Origin: Coprococcus_C sp934318045
Lineage (GTDB): Bacteria; Bacillota; Clostridia; Lachnospirales; Lachnospiraceae
DNA length: 64,000 nucleotides
Direction: 5' to 3'
Assembly: GCA_934318045.1 (NCBI GenBank)
Contig: CAKREY010000013.1
Coordinates: 7,627 to 71,626, forward strand
In this document: in pieces, positions 61,161 to 64,000 of the stretch
How positions within the stretch are numbered: the stretch's first letter is position 1
Layout: every line of letters begins with the position of its first letter
The notes under the pieces: generated by a model
What the model was told of the DNA's origin: nothing
The model's input: only the letters and a program-made list of their open reading frames with translations
The model's database searches: none
Translations under genes and position numbers: made by a program

Positions 61161-61233
61161 TTAAGTAAATATAATCAGAACATCTAAAACAATCAGAAAT
61201 TTCAAAATAATTCTAGAATTTCGGAGATTCCTG

Positions 61234-61262
61234 TTGACATCCGCCGGATTCGATAATATAAT
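61234..61262 (+). promoter_or_regulatory. Promoter of the rpsL-rpsG-fusA operon
   Basis: TTGACA (61234-61239) and TATAAT (61257-61262), a perfect consensus pair with 17-nt spacer, about 84 nt before the rpsL start. Confidence 0.88.
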
Positions 61263-61345
61263 AGTCAAGCATGCGTTTAAGACGTGTGTTTTTTGTGCAT
61301 ACTTGTGTATGCATGGTGTAAAATATTTTGAATGGAGGTGAAAAC

Positions 61346-61765
61346 ATGCCAACTTTTAACCAGTTAGTTAGAAAAGGAAGACAGACTGTAGAGAAGAAGT
61401 CTACTGCACCAGCACTCTTGAGAAGCTATAACTCTCTTAAGAAGAAGCCTACTGAGACAGCATCCCCACAGAAGAGAGGTGTTTGTACAGCAGTTAAGAC
61501 AGCTACTCCTAAGAAGCCTAACTCAGCTCTTAGAAAGATCGCCAGAGTTCGTTTGTCAAACGGAATCGAGGTTACATCTTACATCCCGGGTGAAGGTCAC
61601 AACCTTCAGGAGCACAGCGTTGTTCTGATCCGTGGTGGTAGAGTAAAGGACTTACCTGGTACAAGATACCATATCATCAGAGGTACTCTTGATACAGCAG
61701 GTGTTGCTAAGAGACGTCAGGCACGTTCTAAGTATGGTGCTAAGAGACCGAAGGATGCAAAATAA
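61346..61765 (+). CDS. rpsL: 30S ribosomal protein S12
   Basis: S12 lies at the decoding centre. The 139 residues include TPKKPNSALRKIARVRL and VVLIRGGRVKDLPGTRYH, with the Lys positions of streptomycin-sensitive ribosomes. The ATG at 61346 follows GGAGGTG; an in-frame ATG at 61328 lies before that site. It is the first gene of the str operon. Confidence 0.98.
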   Translation: MPTFNQLVRKGRQTVEKKSTAPALLRSYNSLKKKPTETASPQKRGVCTAVKTATPKKPNSALRKIARVRLSNGIEVTSYIPGEGHNLQEHSVVLIRGGRVKDLPGTRYHIIRGTLDTAGVAKRRQARSKYGAKRPKDAK

Positions 61766-62002
61766 ATCGGTAGATTAGTATTGTAACAGTTCGTATTTCA
61801 AGAACTAAAAAGTGCGAAAGTGGGTTATGTTTTCCGTATTATATATTTATAGAAGGAAAGATAGCAATTTCCGCACGAACATATTTCCACAATACTCAAG
61901 TACAGCAGGTAACGGTTTGCTGTATCTCTATTGAGGGGAATGTGAGTACCGTTGAATTAATTCGGATTGAATAATCCAAAAATAATTAAGGAGGGAAGAA
62001 CC
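61766..62002 (+). other. Structured gap between rpsL and rpsG
   Basis: This 237-nt gap is long for a ribosomal operon. AGTATTGT with GTTCGT (about 61780-61800) faces ACGAAC with ACAATACT (about 61875-61900), so the middle could fold back. A second hairpin TACAGCA/TGCTGTA lies at about 61900-61925. The AAGGAGGG ribosome site follows. In E. coli S7 represses its operon by binding between rpsL and rpsG, and a similar role here is a guess. Confidence 0.45.
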
Positions 62003-62473
62003 GTGCCACGTAAAGGACATATTGCAAAAAGAGACGTATTAGCGGATCCAATTTACAACAATAAGATCGTTACAAAGCTTATCAACAACATCATGCTTGA
62101 TGGTAAGAAGGGTGTTGCTCAGAAGATCGTTTACGGTGCTTTTGATCGTATCGCAAACGAGACTGGTAAGGAGGCTTTAGAGGTTTTCGATGCTGCTATG
62201 AATAACATCATGCCATCACTCGAGGTTAAGGCCAGACGTATCGGTGGTGCAACATACCAGGTTCCAATCGAAGTAAGACCTGACAGAAGACAGGCTTTAG
62301 CACTTCGTTGGCTGACAACTTACTCACGTGCAAGAAGTGAGAAGACTATGGAAGAAAGACTTGCAAAAGAGCTTATGGATGCAGCAAACAATACAGGCGC
62401 ATCTGTTAAGAGAAAAGAAGACATGCACAAGATGGCAGAGGCAAACAAGGCATTTGCTCATTACAGATTCTAG
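62003..62473 (+). CDS. rpsG: 30S ribosomal protein S7
   Basis: S7 nucleates assembly of the 30S head. The 156 residues read PRKGHIAKRDVLADPIYNNK, LINNIMLDGKKGVAQKIVYGAF, MPSLEVKARRIGGATYQVPIEVRPDRRQALALRWL and end HKMAEANKAFAHYRF. The start is GTG, with AAGGAGGG 8 nt upstream; an earlier in-frame ATG is not preceded by a ribosome site. Confidence 0.98.
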   Translation: MPRKGHIAKRDVLADPIYNNKIVTKLINNIMLDGKKGVAQKIVYGAFDRIANETGKEALEVFDAAMNNIMPSLEVKARRIGGATYQVPIEVRPDRRQALALRWLTTYSRARSEKTMEERLAKELMDAANNTGASVKRKEDMHKMAEANKAFAHYRF

Positions 62474-62513
62474 TTTTCGGGTGCATATATACTAAAATAA
62501 GGAGGAAAAAACC

Positions 62514-64000
62514 TTGGCTGGAAGAGAATATCCACTTGATAGAACAAGAAACATCGGTATCATGGCTCATATTGATGCCGGTAAGACAACTCTTACAGAG
62601 AGAATTCTTTACTATACCGGTGTAAACTATAAGATTGGTGAGACTCATGATGGCGCTTCTACCATGGACTGGATGGAGCAGGAGAAAGAGCGTGGTATCA
62701 CAATCACATCTGCTGCTACAACATGTCACTGGACATTAGAGGATCATCATAAGAAGAAGCCAGGTGCTTTAGAGCACCGTATCAACATCATCGATACTCC
62801 GGGACACGTAGACTTTACTGTTGAGGTAGAGCGTTCACTTCGTGTATTGGACGGAGCAGTTGGTGTATTTGATGCAAAGGCTGGTGTTGAGCCACAGTCA
62901 GAGAACGTATGGCGTCAGGCTGACACATACAATGTTCCACGTATGGCATTTATCAATAAGATGGATAAGATGGGTGCAGACTTCTTCATGTCTGTACAGA
63001 CAATTATTGACCGTCTTGGCAAGAATGCAATTCCTGTACAGATTCCAATCGGACAGGAAGATGACTTCATCGGACTGATCGATCTGTTCGAGATGGATGC
63101 ATATTATTATAAGAACGATGAGGGTACAGATATCGAGATCACAGAGGTTCCAGATGATTTGAAGGAGCTTGCTGATAAGTGGCATGAGAATCTGGTAGAG
63201 AAGTGTTGTGAGCTTGATGATGACCTTATGATGCAGTATCTTGAGGGTGAGGAGCCATCTGTCGCTGATATGAAGGCTGCACTCCGTAAGGGTACAATCG
63301 CAAACGAGGCAGTTCCTGTATTCTGTGGTTCTGCATACAAGAACAAGGGTGTCCAGAAGATGCTTGATGGTGTCATTGAGTATATGCCTGCTCCTACAGA
63401 TATCCCTGATATCACAGGTACAGACGAAGATGGTAACGAGGTAACTCGTCCTTCATCTGATGAAGCTCCATTTGCAGCACTTGCATTTAAGATTATGACG
63501 GATCCTTTCGTAGGAAAGTTAGCATTCTTCAGAGTATATTCCGGTACATTGAACTCAGGTTCTTATGTACTGAACGCAACAAAGGGTAAGAAGGAGCGTG
63601 TTGGACGTATCGTTCAGATGCACGCAAACTCCCGTACAGAGATCGACAAGGTTTACTCTGGTGATATCGCTGCAGCAGTTGGTTTCAAGGTTACAACAAC
63701 CGGTGATACAATCTGTGACGAGCAGCATCCGGTAATCCTTGAGTCTATGGAATTCCCTGAGCCGGTTATTGAGCTTGCAATCGAGCCAAAGACAAAGAAT
63801 GATCAGGGTAAGATGGGTGAAGCTTTAGCAAAGCTTGCTGAAGAAGATCCTACATTCCGTGCACATACAGACAAAGAGACAGGTCAGACAATCATCGCAG
63901 GTATGGGCGAGCTTCACTTGGAAGTTATCGTTGATCGTCTTCTCCGTGAGTTCAAGGTTGAGGCAAACGTTGGTGCACCTCAGGTTGCTTACAAGGAGAC
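62514..64000 (+). CDS. fusA: Elongation factor G, N-terminal part (partial)
   Basis: EF-G drives translocation on the ribosome with GTP. The frame is open to the window end (495 codons of an expected roughly 700). The G domain shows AHIDAGKTTLTERIL (P-loop), MDWMEQEKERGITITSAATT (switch I), DTPGHVDFTVEVERSLRVLDGAV (switch II) and NKMDKMGAD. Domain II follows from about residue 290 (PFVGKLAFFRVYSGTLNSGSYV), then the start of domain III. The start is TTG with AAGGAGG 8 nt upstream, as in rplJ. Because the stop lies outside the window the gene is easily missed by ORF callers. Confidence 0.97.
   Translation, partial: MAGREYPLDRTRNIGIMAHIDAGKTTLTERILYYTGVNYKIGETHDGASTMDWMEQEKERGITITSAATTCHWTLEDHHKKKPGALEHRINIIDTPGHVDFTVEVERSLRVLDGAVGVFDAKAGVEPQSENVWRQADTYNVPRMAFINKMDKMGADFFMSVQTIIDRLGKNAIPVQIPIGQEDDFIGLIDLFEMDAYYYKNDEGTDIEITEVPDDLKELADKWHENLVEKCCELDDDLMMQYLEGEEPSVADMKAALRKGTIANEAVPVFCGSAYKNKGVQKMLDGVIEYMPAPTDIPDITGTDEDGNEVTRPSSDEAPFAALAFKIMTDPFVGKLAFFRVYSGTLNSGSYVLNATKGKKERVGRIVQMHANSRTEIDKVYSGDIAAAVGFKVTTTGDTICDEQHPVILESMEFPEPVIELAIEPKTKNDQGKMGEALAKLAEEDPTFRAHTDKETGQTIIAGMGELHLEVIVDRLLREFKVEANVGAPQVAYKE

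Overview
The window reads as chromosomal core DNA of a low-to-medium GC Firmicute, most likely a gut Lachnospiraceae (order Clostridiales/Eubacteriales). The basis is the gene families (DUF6465 Lys/Ala/Pro-rich protein, clostridial hydrophobic-W repeats, AmtB fused to P-II, eukaryote-like UDPGP enzyme, PPi-type phosphofructokinase), strong AGGAGG ribosome binding sites with frequent TTG/GTG starts, compact terminators with long U-tracts, and sigma-A promoters with 16-17 nt spacers. The species cannot be fixed from the sequence alone. There is no prophage, integrase, transposase, CRISPR array, tRNA or rRNA gene in view.

Layout: 1-1.9 kb gatA (3' end)-gatB. 2.1-7.1 kb a MerR/methyltransferase fusion, a MerR-type promoter, rfbB, rfbA and a secreted ChW/CAP protein. 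7.2-9.7 kb a UDP-sugar pyrophosphorylase (minus) and an LCP-family cell-wall ligase. 10-16.1 kb gltB-gltD. 16.4-19.3 kb pfp (minus) and galE. 19.9-25.4 kb an AmtB-PII fusion, an acyltransferase, a DUF6465 gene, and a minus-strand operon clpX-PII-GDPD-proC (to 26.8 kb). 27-32.8 kb small membrane protein, repeat lipoprotein, two unrecognised proteins, polysaccharide deacetylase, folC and an HD hydrolase. 33-38.8 kb a polar amino-acid ABC transporter, a cytidylate-kinase-like protein, a class III aminotransferase and an iron alcohol dehydrogenase. 39-46 kb folP-folBK, then ppx-ppk-purine permease. 46.3-52 kb clpB, a GH13 enzyme and an amidase with SPOR domain. 52-64 kb L10 leader-rplJ-rplL, rpoB-rpoC, rpsL-rpsG-fusA (cut by the window end).

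Functional themes: nitrogen assimilation (GOGAT, AmtB-PII, a second PII with an unusual T-loop, proC, amino-acid uptake), envelope building (dTDP-sugar and UDP-sugar enzymes, LCP, deacetylase, amidase, acyltransferase), folate synthesis, polyphosphate metabolism, protein quality control (ClpX, ClpB), and the transcription/translation core.

The least ordinary content lies between genes. Two roughly 270-310 nt elements (16174-16437 and 49318-49623) share a core of about 60 nt whose few differences are compensated within base pairs. Each core is enclosed by about 100 bp of self-complementary arms whose sequences are unrelated between the copies. A second, looser family of about 140 nt elements (4545-4684 and 40738-40880) has the same design: sequence-unrelated perfect outer stems around a related core. 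These look like structured RNA or structure-dependent mobile elements and are my main candidate for something not yet described. A 19-nt-spacer promoter with a GC-rich dyad, placed right behind the MerR/methyltransferase fusion gene, is the clearest regulatory hint.
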